This document shows, in pieces, positions 1 to 8,051 of a stretch of DNA of 64,000 nucleotides. Source of the stretch: an uncultured Bacteroidales bacterium (GTDB lineage: Bacteria > Bacteroidota > Bacteroidia > Bacteroidales > UBA932); the NCBI GenBank assembly GCA_900316795.1, contig ONEF01000002.1, positions 143,989 through 207,988 of the forward strand, written 5' to 3'. The notes beneath the pieces are model-generated. The model searched no databases, was not told the DNA's origin, and saw only the letters and a program-made list of their open reading frames with translations. The position numbers were made by a program, and so were the translations under genes. Positions within the stretch are counted from its first letter, which is position 1; every line of letters starts with the position of its first letter.

Positions 1-1469
1 CCGGTCGGCTTGTCGTTGATGTAGAAGTTTCCGGCACAATAGCGCAGCTTGTCGGAAATGTAATCACAAGCCAGCCTGTCCTGTCCGAATACGGAACCTG
101 TAAGACCGTATGGAGATGTTGTGTTGCACAGCTCCAGAGTCTTGTCAAGATCCTTGTCTTCATAAACATAAACGGTAAGTACAGGACCGAACAGCTCTTC
201 TTCCATAGTCTTGAAATTAGGCTTCTTGGCTAAGATTACAGTCGGCTGGATGAAATATCCGACACTCTTGTCGCACTGTCCGCCTATTACAACCTCAGCG
301 TCTTTGCTTCTCTTGGCGTATGCTATAGCCTTAGCAATATTGTCAAATGAAGGCTCGTCTATTACAGCGTTGACAAAGTTCTCAGGATCCAGGACATCCC
401 CTACCTTTACGGCTTCGCATCTTTCCTTCATTCCCTTAAGAACCTTAGGCCACAAGCTCTTAGGGCAGTACATACGGCTGGCGGCAGAACATTTCTGGCC
501 TGCGAACTCAAACGCTCCGCAGAAGGCGGCGTTGGCTACAACCTCAGCGTCTGCACTCTTGTGAACGAAGATGAAATCCTTACCTCCGGTTTCACCTACA
601 AGACGCGGGTAGGTCTTGTATTTGTCTATGTTCATGCCTACTGTCTTCCAAAGCCCCTGGAAAGTTTTGGTAGAACCGGTGAAGTGGATACCGGCCAGAT
701 CCTCAGAAGCGCAAGCAACCTTTCCTATTACAGAACCAGGCCCGGGAACAAAGTTCACGACTCCTGCCGGCAGACCAGCTTCCATAAACACCTTCATGAT
801 GTAGTAGTTGGAGAGCAACGCGGTTGTGGATGGCTTCCATACGGTTGTGTTGCCCATCAGTACAGGGGTCATGTTCAGGTTAGAGGCAATTGAAGTGAAG
901 TTGAATGGAGTAACAGCCAGGACAAAACCCTCCAAAGGCCTGTATTCCATAGAATTCAGCTGGCCCGCTGCACATTTGGGCTGCATGGCGTAAATCTCAG
1001 ATGCATAAGCAGCGTTGTAGCGGAGGAAGTCTATCAGCTCGCAGGCTGAATCGATTTCTGCCTGGAACATGTTCTTGCTCTGTCCCAGCATGCAGGCTGC
1101 ATTGATCAGTGCCCTGTATTTTCCGGCTATCAGATCTGCGGCCTTGAGAAGAATGGCGGCCCTTGTAGTCCAAGGGGTTTCAGCCCACTTCTTGTGTGCC
1201 GCCATAGCAGCGTCCACTGCCATCTGGACTTCTTTCTCTGAAGCTTTGTGATAACGGGCCAGTATATGCTGGTGATTGTGGGGTTCTACGACATTACCCA
1301 GATTACCGGTCTTGACCTCCTTTCCTCCGATGATCAAAGGAATTTCTATGACTGTCTTGCTCTGTCTTTTAAGTTCCGCATCAATGGCGATTCTCTCCGG
1401 ACTTCCTGCAAGATAAGCCTTTACAGGTTCATTTGCCGGAATCGGGAAACTGAAAATAGAATTGTTCAT
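1..1469 (-). CDS. pruA: 1-pyrroline-5-carboxylate dehydrogenase, 3' part outside window
   Basis: Oxidises glutamate-5-semialdehyde/pyrroline-5-carboxylate to glutamate with NAD in proline breakdown; cytosolic. The first 489 codons are present and the C-terminus runs off the left edge (family length about 540 aa). It is an aldehyde dehydrogenase fold: the catalytic glutamate lies in VGETGGKDF (about residue 293) and the catalytic cysteine in GQKCSAA (about residue 327), and NAD-binding motifs such as TPFNFTSIA and FTGS are present. ETGGKDF and the long N-terminus favour PruA over generic aldehyde dehydrogenases. The start ATG at 1469 follows a good -33/-7 promoter. The gene is divergent from an ECF sigma factor. 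Confidence 0.93.
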   Translation of the reverse strand, partial: MNNSIFSFPIPANEPVKAYLAGSPERIAIDAELKRQSKTVIEIPLIIGGKEVKTGNLGNVVEPHNHQHILARYHKASEKEVQMAVDAAMAAHKKWAETPWTTRAAILLKAADLIAGKYRALINAACMLGQSKNMFQAEIDSACELIDFLRYNAAYASEIYAMQPKCAAGQLNSMEYRPLEGFVLAVTPFNFTSIASNLNMTPVLMGNTTVWKPSTTALLSNYYIMKVFMEAGLPAGVVNFVPGPGSVIGKVACASEDLAGIHFTGSTKTFQGLWKTVGMNIDKYKTYPRLVGETGGKDFIFVHKSADAEVVANAAFCGAFEFAGQKCSAASRMYCPKSLWPKVLKGMKERCEAVKVGDVLDPENFVNAVIDEPSFDNIAKAIAYAKRSKDAEVVIGGQCDKSVGYFIQPTVILAKKPNFKTMEEELFGPVLTVYVYEDKDLDKTLELCNTTSPYGLTGSVFGQDRLACDYISDKLRYCAGNFYINDKPT

Positions 1470-1530
1470 ATAAATGTATTTTAGAGTTTTTCTAAATTGC
1501 AATGCAATCCGGTTTCCACGGCGTTGCATA

Positions 1531-1561
1531 CAAATTTAACTTTTTAATGAATAAATTGCAA
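1531..1561 (-). promoter_or_regulatory. Promoter of pruA
   Basis: Read on the minus strand, TAAATTTG (1531-1538) matches the Bacteroidetes -7 consensus TAnnTTTG. TTGC (1558-1561) lies 19 bases upstream at the -33 position. The pruA start codon is about 60 bases downstream. Confidence 0.6.
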
Positions 1562-1593
1562 CATTCCAAAAGCTGAAACGTCATAATTGTGGA

Positions 1594-2115
1594 ATGAAGA
1601 TAAACCAGGAAGAAATAGAGCATATCTACAACGAGCACTCAAGGAGGCTGTACTTTGCATCGCTTCGCATTCTGGGCAACAGGGAAGAAGCTGAAGATGT
1701 GATGCAGGATACAATACTCAAAGTGTGCACAGACGGTTCGTCTTCAAAAGTGGAAAACCTGGGAGCCTACCTGACAAGATGCTGCATAAACAAGTCTCTG
1801 GATCTGCTGCGCAAAAGGCAGAGCCTGAAGAATTACCAGACAGAGATCATCTCGGCCCGGAGCCAGGAGGAAGACGGCATTGATGAGAATGTCCAAGACA
1901 CTTGCCCCATCGTGGAAAAGATAATAGAGCTTATAAGCCGCCTTCCACGCAAGTGTAGGCAGATCGTGACTCTGAAACTAATAGAAGGTTTTGACTATCA
2001 AGAGATAGCCCAGATTACATCCATGAATGAAAGTTCAATTAGAAGCAGATATATGAGAGGCAGGCAATCACTTGCCGAACTAATGAAAAAGGAGGGTATC
2101 CATGAAAGATTTTGA
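1594..2115 (+). CDS. ECF-type RNA polymerase sigma factor
   Basis: A 173-aa sigma-70 family protein with region 2 in the N-terminal half (LRILGNREEAEDVMQDT is the typical region 2.2-2.3 sequence) and region 4 at about residues 110-165 (LPRKCRQIVTLKLIEGFDYQEIA, a helix-turn-helix). There is no region 3, as in ECF factors. It overlaps the next gene by 14 bases, so the two are translationally coupled, as is usual for an ECF sigma and its anti-sigma. The target regulon cannot be read from the sequence; the secreted DUF2807 protein two genes on is a candidate. Confidence 0.92.
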   Translation: MKINQEEIEHIYNEHSRRLYFASLRILGNREEAEDVMQDTILKVCTDGSSSKVENLGAYLTRCCINKSLDLLRKRQSLKNYQTEIISARSQEEDGIDENVQDTCPIVEKIIELISRLPRKCRQIVTLKLIEGFDYQEIAQITSMNESSIRSRYMRGRQSLAELMKKEGIHERF

Positions 2116-2602
2116 CAACAGACTGGAAGAATTGTTCCTAAGCTACCGCCAAAGCCAGGAGGGAGCAGAACTGCCCTACGGCCACAAGGAAAGGTTCCTA
2201 AGGAAACTGGCCGCACCCAAAAAGCAGAAAGCGGAGAAGGCTATCAGGATTGCCTGGGTGTCACTCGCCGCGGCTGCCTGCATAGTTGCAGCTGCCGTAT
2301 TTATCCCGAAGGTTTCTTCCGGAAGCCTGGACCGGTTCGAAGAAGAATGCCTTGCAGAGCTTCAGGAAATGGGGAACCAGCTCAAGACAGACAGCCATCT
2401 TCTGCCCCATGGCGACAAGGAAGACGCTCTCTATTCCATTTCCTCCATCGTTGACGGGGAAGAGCTTATGGCGCTGCAACTGCCTGAAAACATGTCAAAA
2501 AAGGAAAAGCAGAAGATAATCAGAGAGTATTACAACCAGAAGATGGAAGGCCTGAAAAAAATCAAGACTTTCATCGCGATGAACGAGCCGGAGGAAGAAT
2601 AA
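2102..2602 (+). CDS. Putative membrane anti-sigma factor
   Basis: A 166-aa protein with a basic cytoplasmic segment (residues 1-46, ending KKQKAEKAIR), one transmembrane helix (about 48-68, rich in Ala/Val) and a charged C-terminal domain. I do not recognise a named family. Its 14-base overlap with the upstream ECF sigma gene and its one-helix topology suggest it holds that sigma factor inactive at the inner membrane. That role is inferred from context and topology; no zinc-binding anti-sigma motif (HxxxCxxC) is visible. Confidence 0.75.
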   Translation: MKDFDNRLEELFLSYRQSQEGAELPYGHKERFLRKLAAPKKQKAEKAIRIAWVSLAAAACIVAAAVFIPKVSSGSLDRFEEECLAELQEMGNQLKTDSHLLPHGDKEDALYSISSIVDGEELMALQLPENMSKKEKQKIIREYYNQKMEGLKKIKTFIAMNEPEEE

Positions 2603-2703
2603 GAATATGATTATGATTATGAATGCAGCATAAACGCATTCACAACGCAGAGAATACACATAAGTTTACATACAATATACAGATAATCAAAAAAATTACC
2701 GAT

Positions 2704-3567
2704 ATGAAAAAGATTTTTGCTGCATTGCTTTTGGTGTCAGCCATTTTGACAGCACTGCCGTCTTACGCCCAGAACGACGAAACACTGAAGTCCAAGTCCT
2801 ACAAATTCTCATCCCTGTCTGGAATTGAGGCCGGGAGCGTGTTCCAGATCACCGTCCAAAAAGGGAGGAGCGGCAAAGTAACCGTTTACGCCCCTGCCAA
2901 GACTCTGGATCACGTGATCGTGAGTGAAAGCGGCGGAGTACTACGCCTGAGGATTGAAAACGGCTACAACGTGGGGAACGGCAAAAAAAGATGGTTTTCA
3001 TCTTCCAAGGACCTCGAAGGCCCTATCAAGGTTGCGGTTGAAATGCCTTCACTTGCCAAGATAGAACTTTCCGGAGCCGCCACCCTCCATTCCAAGGAAA
3101 CCTTTTCTGAGAAAAACTGCGAAATTGAACTCAGCGGCGCTTCCAAAGTCCGCCTTGGCAAAGTAAACGCAAATGTTCTGGACCTCAACATGTCCGGTGC
3201 CTCTGAATTAGTCCTGGCCGGTTCATACGACATCATCAAGACAGATTTGTCCGGCGCTACAAAGACGTTCCTCAGCAGCGGCTCGGCAAAGAAAGTGGAA
3301 GTTGAAATCAGCGGAGCGTCAAAACTAAACCTGAGCGGTAAGGCAGAGGTCGCAAACCTTGAAGTCAGCGGAGCCAGCCATTTTGAAGGTTCTGAATTCC
3401 AAGCCAAAGAGGCAGTTGTAGAAATCAGCGGGGCCGCCAAAGCCCAGATAAATGTACAGAAGAGAGTATCAGGAGAAGTCAGCGGAGCTTCAAGTTTCAC
3501 CTACACCGGAAATCCAGACAAGGTAATACTTGAAAAGAGCAGAGGCGCTTCCGTAACCCATAAGTAA
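2704..3567 (+). CDS. Secreted DUF2807 (head GIN domain) protein
   Basis: A 287-aa exported protein starting at the ATG at 2704, where a clear signal peptide begins (MKKIFAALLLVSAILTALPSYA). Upstream in-frame codons from 2623 lack signal-peptide character. The mature part has repeated E(L/I)SGAS/A segments at about 18-20 residue spacing, the pattern of the DUF2807 right-handed beta-helix. Such proteins are common in Bacteroidetes, are often annotated as putative adhesins, and have no settled function. The gene lies 101 bases after the putative anti-sigma gene and may be co-transcribed, which would make it a candidate target or member of the ECF regulon. Confidence 0.85.
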   Translation: MKKIFAALLLVSAILTALPSYAQNDETLKSKSYKFSSLSGIEAGSVFQITVQKGRSGKVTVYAPAKTLDHVIVSESGGVLRLRIENGYNVGNGKKRWFSSSKDLEGPIKVAVEMPSLAKIELSGAATLHSKETFSEKNCEIELSGASKVRLGKVNANVLDLNMSGASELVLAGSYDIIKTDLSGATKTFLSSGSAKKVEVEISGASKLNLSGKAEVANLEVSGASHFEGSEFQAKEAVVEISGAAKAQINVQKRVSGEVSGASSFTYTGNPDKVILEKSRGASVTHK

Positions 3568-3611
3568 GCCAGCACCTTACATAGGCCAAAACATGTAAAA
3601 GTTCATTCATA

Positions 3612-3626
3612 GTGACAAATTGTCAC
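3612..3626. other. Short perfect palindrome
   Basis: GTGACAA and TTGTCAC flank a single central A, a 15-base inverted repeat in the spacer after the DUF2807 gene and just before its terminator. It could be an operator-like site or part of a 3' structure; nothing further distinguishes these. Confidence 0.4.
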
Positions 3627-3630
3627 AACT

Positions 3631-3673
3631 CTCCCGGTGGTATGAAGATTGAAATACCTCCGGGAGGTTTTTT
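3631..3673 (+). terminator. Rho-independent terminator after the DUF2807 gene
   Basis: CTCCCGGTGGTAT pairs with ATACCTCCGGGAG with one mismatch across a short loop, and the stem is followed by GGTTTTTTAT. It ends the ECF sigma/anti-sigma/DUF2807 transcription unit. Confidence 0.75.
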
Positions 3674-3677
3674 ATAC

Positions 3678-3736
3678 CTCAGCGATGCTTTAAGCAGGCC
3701 GGCGCAAAGCAGACAGACGCAGAATGAATCGCTGAG
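3678..3736. repeat. Inverted pair of the ATCGCTGAG word
   Basis: CTCAGCGAT at 3678-3686 and its exact reverse complement ATCGCTGAG at 3728-3736 bracket a 41-base spacer between the terminator and htpG. This 9-mer is strongly over-represented in the window (see findings). Two exact copies in opposite orientation in one short intergenic gap is the tightest pairing seen here. Confidence 0.7.
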
Positions 3737-3766
3737 AAAAACAGGATAATTATAAAACAACATATC

Positions 3767-5821
3767 ATGACAAAGACAAAAGGACAGATTGGAGTAACTA
3801 CGGAAAACATATTTCCGGTTATAAAGAAATTCCTCTACTCAGACCACGAGATATTCCTCAGGGAACTGGTAGCCAATGCAGTAGATGCAACCCAAAAACT
3901 CAAGGCCATTGCCGGCAAGGGTGAACTCAAGGGAGAATTGGGAGAGACCACCATCCACATCGAGGCCAACGACAAGAAGAACACCCTCACCATAACAGAC
4001 CGCGGCATAGGCATGACCGCAGAGGAGATAGACAAGTACATCAACCAGATAGCCTTCTCTTCAGCAGGAGAATTCCTTGAAAAGTACAAAGACCAGCTGG
4101 ACAGCATCATAGGCCACTTCGGACTGGGATTCTATTCCGCCTTTATGGTTTCCAAGAAGGTGGAGATAGAATCGCTGAGCTACAAGGAAGGCAGCAAGGG
4201 AGTCAAATGGAGCTGCGACGGCTCTCCTGAGTTCACTATGGAAGAATGCAAGAAGGAAGACCGCGGAACCAAGATAACCCTCTACCTGGACGATGACTCC
4301 AAGGAATTTGCCACAAAACAGAAAGTTGAGGAACTTCTGAACAAATACTGCAAGTTCATGCCGGTAAAGATTGCCTTTGGCAAAGAAACCGAATGGAAAG
4401 ACGGCAAGAATGTTGAAACAGACAAAGACAAGATAATCAACGACTCAGAGCCTCTCTGGGCCAAAACTCCAAGCGAGATAAAGGATGAAGAGTACCTGGA
4501 TTTCTACCGCAAGCTCTACCCTATGAAGGAAGATCCGTTGTTCTGGATCCACCTGAACGTGGACTATCCGTTCAACCTCACCGGTATCCTCTACTTTCCT
4601 AAGATCAAGGATCGTATGGATGTTTCCAAGAACAGGATACAGCTCTACTGCAACCAAATGTTCGTCACGGACCAGGTGGAGAACATCGTCCCTGAGTTCC
4701 TGACACTGCTGTACGGAGTCATAGACTCTCCAGACATTCCTCTGAACGTTTCCAGAAGCTACCTCCAGGCAGACTCCAACGTCAAGAAGATATCCACTTA
4801 CATAACCAAGAAAGTAGCGGACCGCCTGGAAGAAATATCCAAAGACAAGAAAGAAGAGTTCGAGAGCAAGTGGGACAACCTCAAACTATTCATCGAATAT
4901 GGTATGCTCACCGACGAGAAGTTCTGCGAAAGAGCCATGAAGTTTGCCCTGTTCAAGACAACAGACGGCAAATTCCTCGGCTACGAAGACTTCGGCAAAC
5001 TCATTGAGAAAGAACAGAAAGACAAGGACAAGAAAGTCGTATATCTGTATGCTACAGACGCAGTGGCCCAGTACCAGTGGATAGAGGCCGCCAAGGCCAA
5101 AGGCTACCAGGTGCTCCTGTTTGACAGCCAGCTGGATTCCCACTTTGTGAACCTCCTGGAAACCAAGATCAAGGACAGCAGGTTCGCCCGTGTGGATTCA
5201 GACAGCATAGACAACCTCATTCAGAAAGAAGACGCCAAGAAGCCTCAGCTCAAGGAAGGAGAAGAACTTGACCTCGAATACGCTTTTGCAGCAGTGCTTC
5301 CTGAAGAAGGACGCTACACCCTGCAGGCGGAGAACATGGGAGAAAACGCCGCCCCTATGCTCCTTACCCAGAACGAGTTCATGAGGCGATACAAGGAAAT
5401 GAGCGCCCTTGGCGGAGGTATGAACTTCTACGGGGAGATGCCTGATTCCTACACAATCAAGCTCAACGTGGAGAACCCTCTGGTAAAGAAGATCATCGCT
5501 GAGAAAGACGAGCAGACAGAAGAAAAGGCAAAAGACATCAAGGCCCAGATAGCCAATGTCCAGGATGCCCTCGACCTCATAGACAAAGACACCAAGGACA
5601 AGAAGAACGAGGATATCCCTCAGGAGATGAAAGACAAGAGAGACAAGCTCAACTCCACCCTCAACAGCCTCAGAGACCAGAAACGCGAACTGATGAGAGA
5701 GTTCGGAAGAAGCAACACCCTGCTCAAGCAGATCACGGACCTCGCCCTTCTTTCCAACGGAATGCTCAAAGGCAAGCAGCTTTCAGAATTCGTCTCCAGA
5801 AGCCTCAGCCTGCTCAAATAA
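3767..5821 (+). CDS. htpG: Molecular chaperone HtpG (Hsp90)
   Basis: A cytosolic ATP-dependent Hsp90 chaperone of 684 aa, close to the usual Bacteroidetes length. The N-terminal GHKL ATPase domain shows ELVANAVDA, the metal/ATP-contact motif DRGIGM and the glycine-rich lid GHFGLGFYSAF. The middle domain carries NVSRSYLQ with the ATP-contacting arginine. The C-terminal part is charged and coiled-coil-like before a short dimerisation end. The gene is monocistronic, preceded by the inverted ATCGCTGAG pair and followed by a GCGAT-rich repeat stretch and a strong hairpin. Two more ATCGCTGAG words lie inside it (4171 and 5495). Confidence 0.97.
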   Translation: MTKTKGQIGVTTENIFPVIKKFLYSDHEIFLRELVANAVDATQKLKAIAGKGELKGELGETTIHIEANDKKNTLTITDRGIGMTAEEIDKYINQIAFSSAGEFLEKYKDQLDSIIGHFGLGFYSAFMVSKKVEIESLSYKEGSKGVKWSCDGSPEFTMEECKKEDRGTKITLYLDDDSKEFATKQKVEELLNKYCKFMPVKIAFGKETEWKDGKNVETDKDKIINDSEPLWAKTPSEIKDEEYLDFYRKLYPMKEDPLFWIHLNVDYPFNLTGILYFPKIKDRMDVSKNRIQLYCNQMFVTDQVENIVPEFLTLLYGVIDSPDIPLNVSRSYLQADSNVKKISTYITKKVADRLEEISKDKKEEFESKWDNLKLFIEYGMLTDEKFCERAMKFALFKTTDGKFLGYEDFGKLIEKEQKDKDKKVVYLYATDAVAQYQWIEAAKAKGYQVLLFDSQLDSHFVNLLETKIKDSRFARVDSDSIDNLIQKEDAKKPQLKEGEELDLEYAFAAVLPEEGRYTLQAENMGENAAPMLLTQNEFMRRYKEMSALGGGMNFYGEMPDSYTIKLNVENPLVKKIIAEKDEQTEEKAKDIKAQIANVQDALDLIDKDTKDKKNEDIPQEMKDKRDKLNSTLNSLRDQKRELMREFGRSNTLLKQITDLALLSNGMLKGKQLSEFVSRSLSLLK

Positions 5822-5930
5822 CCGGGCTCAGCGATGCCAGCTCCGGAGATCGCAGCCCCGGCGATGGAAGTTCCGGTGATGACCTCCCCGAGATCGCAGC
5901 TCCGGCGATGGTGGGCTGTAACATCCTGAT
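5822..5930. repeat. Degenerate GCGAT/ATCGC repeat array after htpG
   Basis: Directly after the htpG stop there is one exact CTCAGCGAT (5827-5835). Then comes a twofold direct repeat in which GAGATCGCAGC is followed by CCGGCGATGG about 50 bases apart, each copy containing ATCGC facing GCGAT. No reading frame is visible. The stretch looks like decayed copies of a small palindromic element. Confidence 0.5.
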
Positions 5931-5938
5931 AGACAGCA

Positions 5939-5985
5939 CATCCTAAAAAGCACCCCCGCAAAAACGGCAGGTGCTTTTTAGGATG
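5939..5985. terminator. Strong hairpin between htpG and rhuM
   Basis: A perfect 16-base stem, 5939-5954 with 5970-5985 (arm CATCCTAAAAAGCACC), closes a 15-base loop. The A-run and T-run sit within the stem, so it can act as a bidirectional terminator between the convergent htpG and rhuM genes. Confidence 0.75.
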
Positions 5986-5991
5986 TATTGA

Positions 5992-6022
5992 AACTCAGCT
6001 ACTTACAAGGCACCATCGCCGA
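5992..6022 (-). repeat. 31-bp post-stop element, copy 1 (after rhuM)
   Basis: This 31-bp sequence recurs at 8052-8082 with a single mismatch. On the gene strand it begins two bases after the rhuM stop codon and contains GGCGATGGTGCCTTGTAAGT followed by AGCTGAGTT. Its two ends resemble mutated copies of the ATCGCTGAG word in inverted orientation. The identical position after two unrelated stop codons suggests a cassette boundary or a carried terminator-like element. Confidence 0.8.
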
Positions 6023-6024
6023 CA

Positions 6025-6804
6025 TTACTCACTTGCTATCCTCTCAAGTATGTCCCTTGAACTGATATCCTTCATAAGTGTGAAGCCAAACCACTTCTTG
6101 CCCAAGTCCTTAATTGATGCACCTAACCGCAACTGCGAACTTATTTGCCTGGTATAGACAGTGGCGCTCACATCACTCCCTCTTTTGTCGAGCAGAGAAA
6201 GAACCGAGTCATCAACATAGTTATCAATCAGGGCTATAGAACACTTAGCCCTTCTAATAAGGTCTGATACAAACCGATAAGCGTCAAATATCTGCCCATT
6301 AAAGAATACTCCCTGAACTGGAGGCAATGAGGACTTAATAAAGAAATCAATTTGACCTTCAGTCTTTGAAACTCTTTCCTCTAATCGGCTTACCCTATTG
6401 TTGATAGAATATCCTTTCAAAAGATACTCCTTCAATATACGATTAGCCCACTGCCTAAAATGAATTCCCCTTTCAGACTTAACTCGAAAACCTACAGAGA
6501 TAATCATATCAAGGTTATAATACTCAATAATACGTGAAACCAATCGAGAGCCTTCATTTTGAACTGTCGCAAATTTTGCGACAGTTGGAATATGCCTCAA
6601 TTCTTCTTTCATAGCAGCATTAATATGCTTCCCAATAGTTTTTACGTCCCGGTCAAATAGCTCTGACATTTGTTGCCTATTAAGCCACACCGTATCTCCG
6701 ACTAATCTGACCTGAATATTTACATTATCCCCAGGATTATAGAGAATTATCTCCTCGTTTGCTGGAATGAGGTTTGAATCAATATTATTCTTAATGCTCT
6801 TCAT
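6025..6804 (-). CDS. RhuM-family protein with an internal deletion
   Basis: A 259-aa member of the RhuM/virulence family. Residues 20-140 carry the typical WLNRQQMSELFDRD, TVQNEGSR and GFRVKSERGIHFRQWAN motifs, a DNA-binding-like domain common in accessory toxin/defence genes. The C-terminal part starts as the usual PLD-like extension (ALIDNYVDDSVLSLLDKR, VYTRQISSQLRL) and then jumps directly to GASIKDLGKKWFGF. In relatives I know, about 30-40 residues including an HDRFLxID motif lie between these blocks, so an in-frame deletion is likely and the C-terminal activity may be lost. Its promoter and post-stop flanks match those of higBA. Confidence 0.85.
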   Translation of the reverse strand: MKSIKNNIDSNLIPANEEIILYNPGDNVNIQVRLVGDTVWLNRQQMSELFDRDVKTIGKHINAAMKEELRHIPTVAKFATVQNEGSRLVSRIIEYYNLDMIISVGFRVKSERGIHFRQWANRILKEYLLKGYSINNRVSRLEERVSKTEGQIDFFIKSSLPPVQGVFFNGQIFDAYRFVSDLIRRAKCSIALIDNYVDDSVLSLLDKRGSDVSATVYTRQISSQLRLGASIKDLGKKWFGFTLMKDISSRDILERIASE

Positions 6805-6813
6805 GTCTTTTTA

Positions 6814-6892
6814 CCGCAAATCTACGCCCCAACCCCTCTCTCTACCAAGCCAAAACGTCAATTTGACCCGACACAATCCTGGAATTGTAAAA
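6814..6892 (-). repeat. Shared promoter repeat R1, copy A (upstream of rhuM)
   Basis: This ~80-bp sequence aligns with copies at 8834-8914 and 9331-9412. All three share CGCAAATCTAC or CTCAAATCTAC at the gene-proximal end, a CCCCTCT-type block, an AATTT(A/G)ACCC block and a distal (A/G)CAATyCnGGAATyGT. On the minus strand it holds a -7 box TAGATTTG (6817-6824) and a -33-like TTGG (6845-6848) with a 20-base spacer, which places transcription start just before the rhuM ATG. Confidence 0.75.
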
Positions 6893-6911
6893 AAGTGCAG
6901 AAATAATATTC

Positions 6912-6919
6912 TATTTTTG
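6912..6919 (+). promoter_or_regulatory. -7 box for the DUF4919 gene
   Basis: TATTTTTG fits TAnnTTTG and lies 16 bases before the ATG at 6936. It is back to back with the rhuM promoter in copy A. Confidence 0.5.
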
Positions 6920-6935
6920 CAAAAAGTCGACGATT

Positions 6936-7739
6936 ATGAAAACTCTTACCCAACAAACTGCCTGCAGCATAAAAACAGCTTCCGGCCACAAAATAGCTTT
7001 TTGGCTTGTAACACTGATAACTTTGAAGTTTCTCTCTCTAACTCCAGCCAATGCTCAGGAGCAAGACACCATAGCTGTAGAAAGGTTCATCCCGGACTTG
7101 AAAAAGATAGAGAACATTGTCAAAAACGACACTGACCGTTACAACTCCCTCATGGACAGGTTCAACAGCTTGACAGTAACCATGGAAATGCTGGAAGACG
7201 GCCCTATCTCTCCCTTTACATTTGAAGAATCTGCCATAATCTACTACGGCTATGCCTTCACTGAAAAATACAACCCATACTGCAGCTACGATTCCTTAAG
7301 ATTCTTCATCCAGCAAAGAGACTGGGAAAAAGCGGAACAAGCTGCACTGGAAGCACTTAAAGACAACCCGGTTTGTATCGAACTGCTGGAACATCTGATT
7401 TTGGCGGCCGAGCAGAGGCAGGATGAAGAAGTAGCTTCCAGAGCCTTTGGCCAGTACATCATCCTTCTGACAACCATATCCCGTTCAGGAGAAGGAAAGA
7501 CTCCGGACTCACCTCTATTTGTGACCAGAGTTTCAGATGAATACTCCATTCTCAGATCGATCGGAGCCTCCCAACTCAAAGGGCAATCTCTGATAGACAC
7601 CCCTTCCGGCAAATGCGACAAGATGGTTTTCATGCTTCCTATGGGAGACACAGACGGTGACGGCATAGAAAACGAAAAAGAATATACATTATACTTCAAT
7701 GTAGGCCTACCACTTGGCTGGTGGAGCAAACAGTTTTAA
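6936..7739 (+). CDS. Exported DUF4919 protein
   Basis: A 267-aa protein with an N-terminal signal segment (hydrophobic stretch at about residues 20-41, cleavage near ANAQ). The rest resembles the DUF4919 family of Bacteroidales: tetratricopeptide-like helices around FFIQQRDWEKAEQAALEAL (about 125-145) and a C-terminal DTDGDGIENEKEYTLYFNV block. The family has no established biochemical role; the likely location is periplasmic. It is followed nine bases later by a TIGR04076 gene, so the two probably form an operon. Confidence 0.75.
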   Translation: MKTLTQQTACSIKTASGHKIAFWLVTLITLKFLSLTPANAQEQDTIAVERFIPDLKKIENIVKNDTDRYNSLMDRFNSLTVTMEMLEDGPISPFTFEESAIIYYGYAFTEKYNPYCSYDSLRFFIQQRDWEKAEQAALEALKDNPVCIELLEHLILAAEQRQDEEVASRAFGQYIILLTTISRSGEGKTPDSPLFVTRVSDEYSILRSIGASQLKGQSLIDTPSGKCDKMVFMLPMGDTDGDGIENEKEYTLYFNVGLPLGWWSKQF

Positions 7740-7748
7740 CTACCCCCT

Positions 7749-8048
7749 ATGAACAAGGTAAGAATCACTGCAATACGCCAGACCACCTATCCGGATCTGA
7801 TTGCAAAATATGAGAACCCTATCCAGCACACCTGCGATGTAAGGGAAGGGCAGACCTGGATTTCGGAAGACGGCCAGCGTCCGGAGGGAATGTGCCCTTC
7901 AGCCTGGGACTCAATGAAACCGTTTGTGGAGTCCCTGGCCAAAGGAGAAGGCAACTTCTTTGACGGCTGGATGAAAAACCCAATGAGCGCAATGATCAGC
8001 TGCAACGACGGCTTCCGCCCCTTTACCTTTTACCTGGAGGTTGTATAG
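7749..8048 (+). CDS. TIGR04076 family small protein
   Basis: A 99-aa protein whose N-terminus (VRITAIRQTTYPDL), central GMCPSAWDS and C-terminal ISCNDGFRPFTFYLEV match the small TIGR04076 family. Its conserved Cys residues (CDV, MCPSAW, ISCNDG) suggest metal or redox chemistry, but the function is unknown. It lies directly downstream of the DUF4919 gene. Its stop codon is three bases from the second 31-bp post-stop element, so that insertion lies exactly between genes. Confidence 0.8.
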   Translation: MNKVRITAIRQTTYPDLIAKYENPIQHTCDVREGQTWISEDGQRPEGMCPSAWDSMKPFVESLAKGEGNFFDGWMKNPMSAMISCNDGFRPFTFYLEVV

Positions 8049-8051
8049 TCT

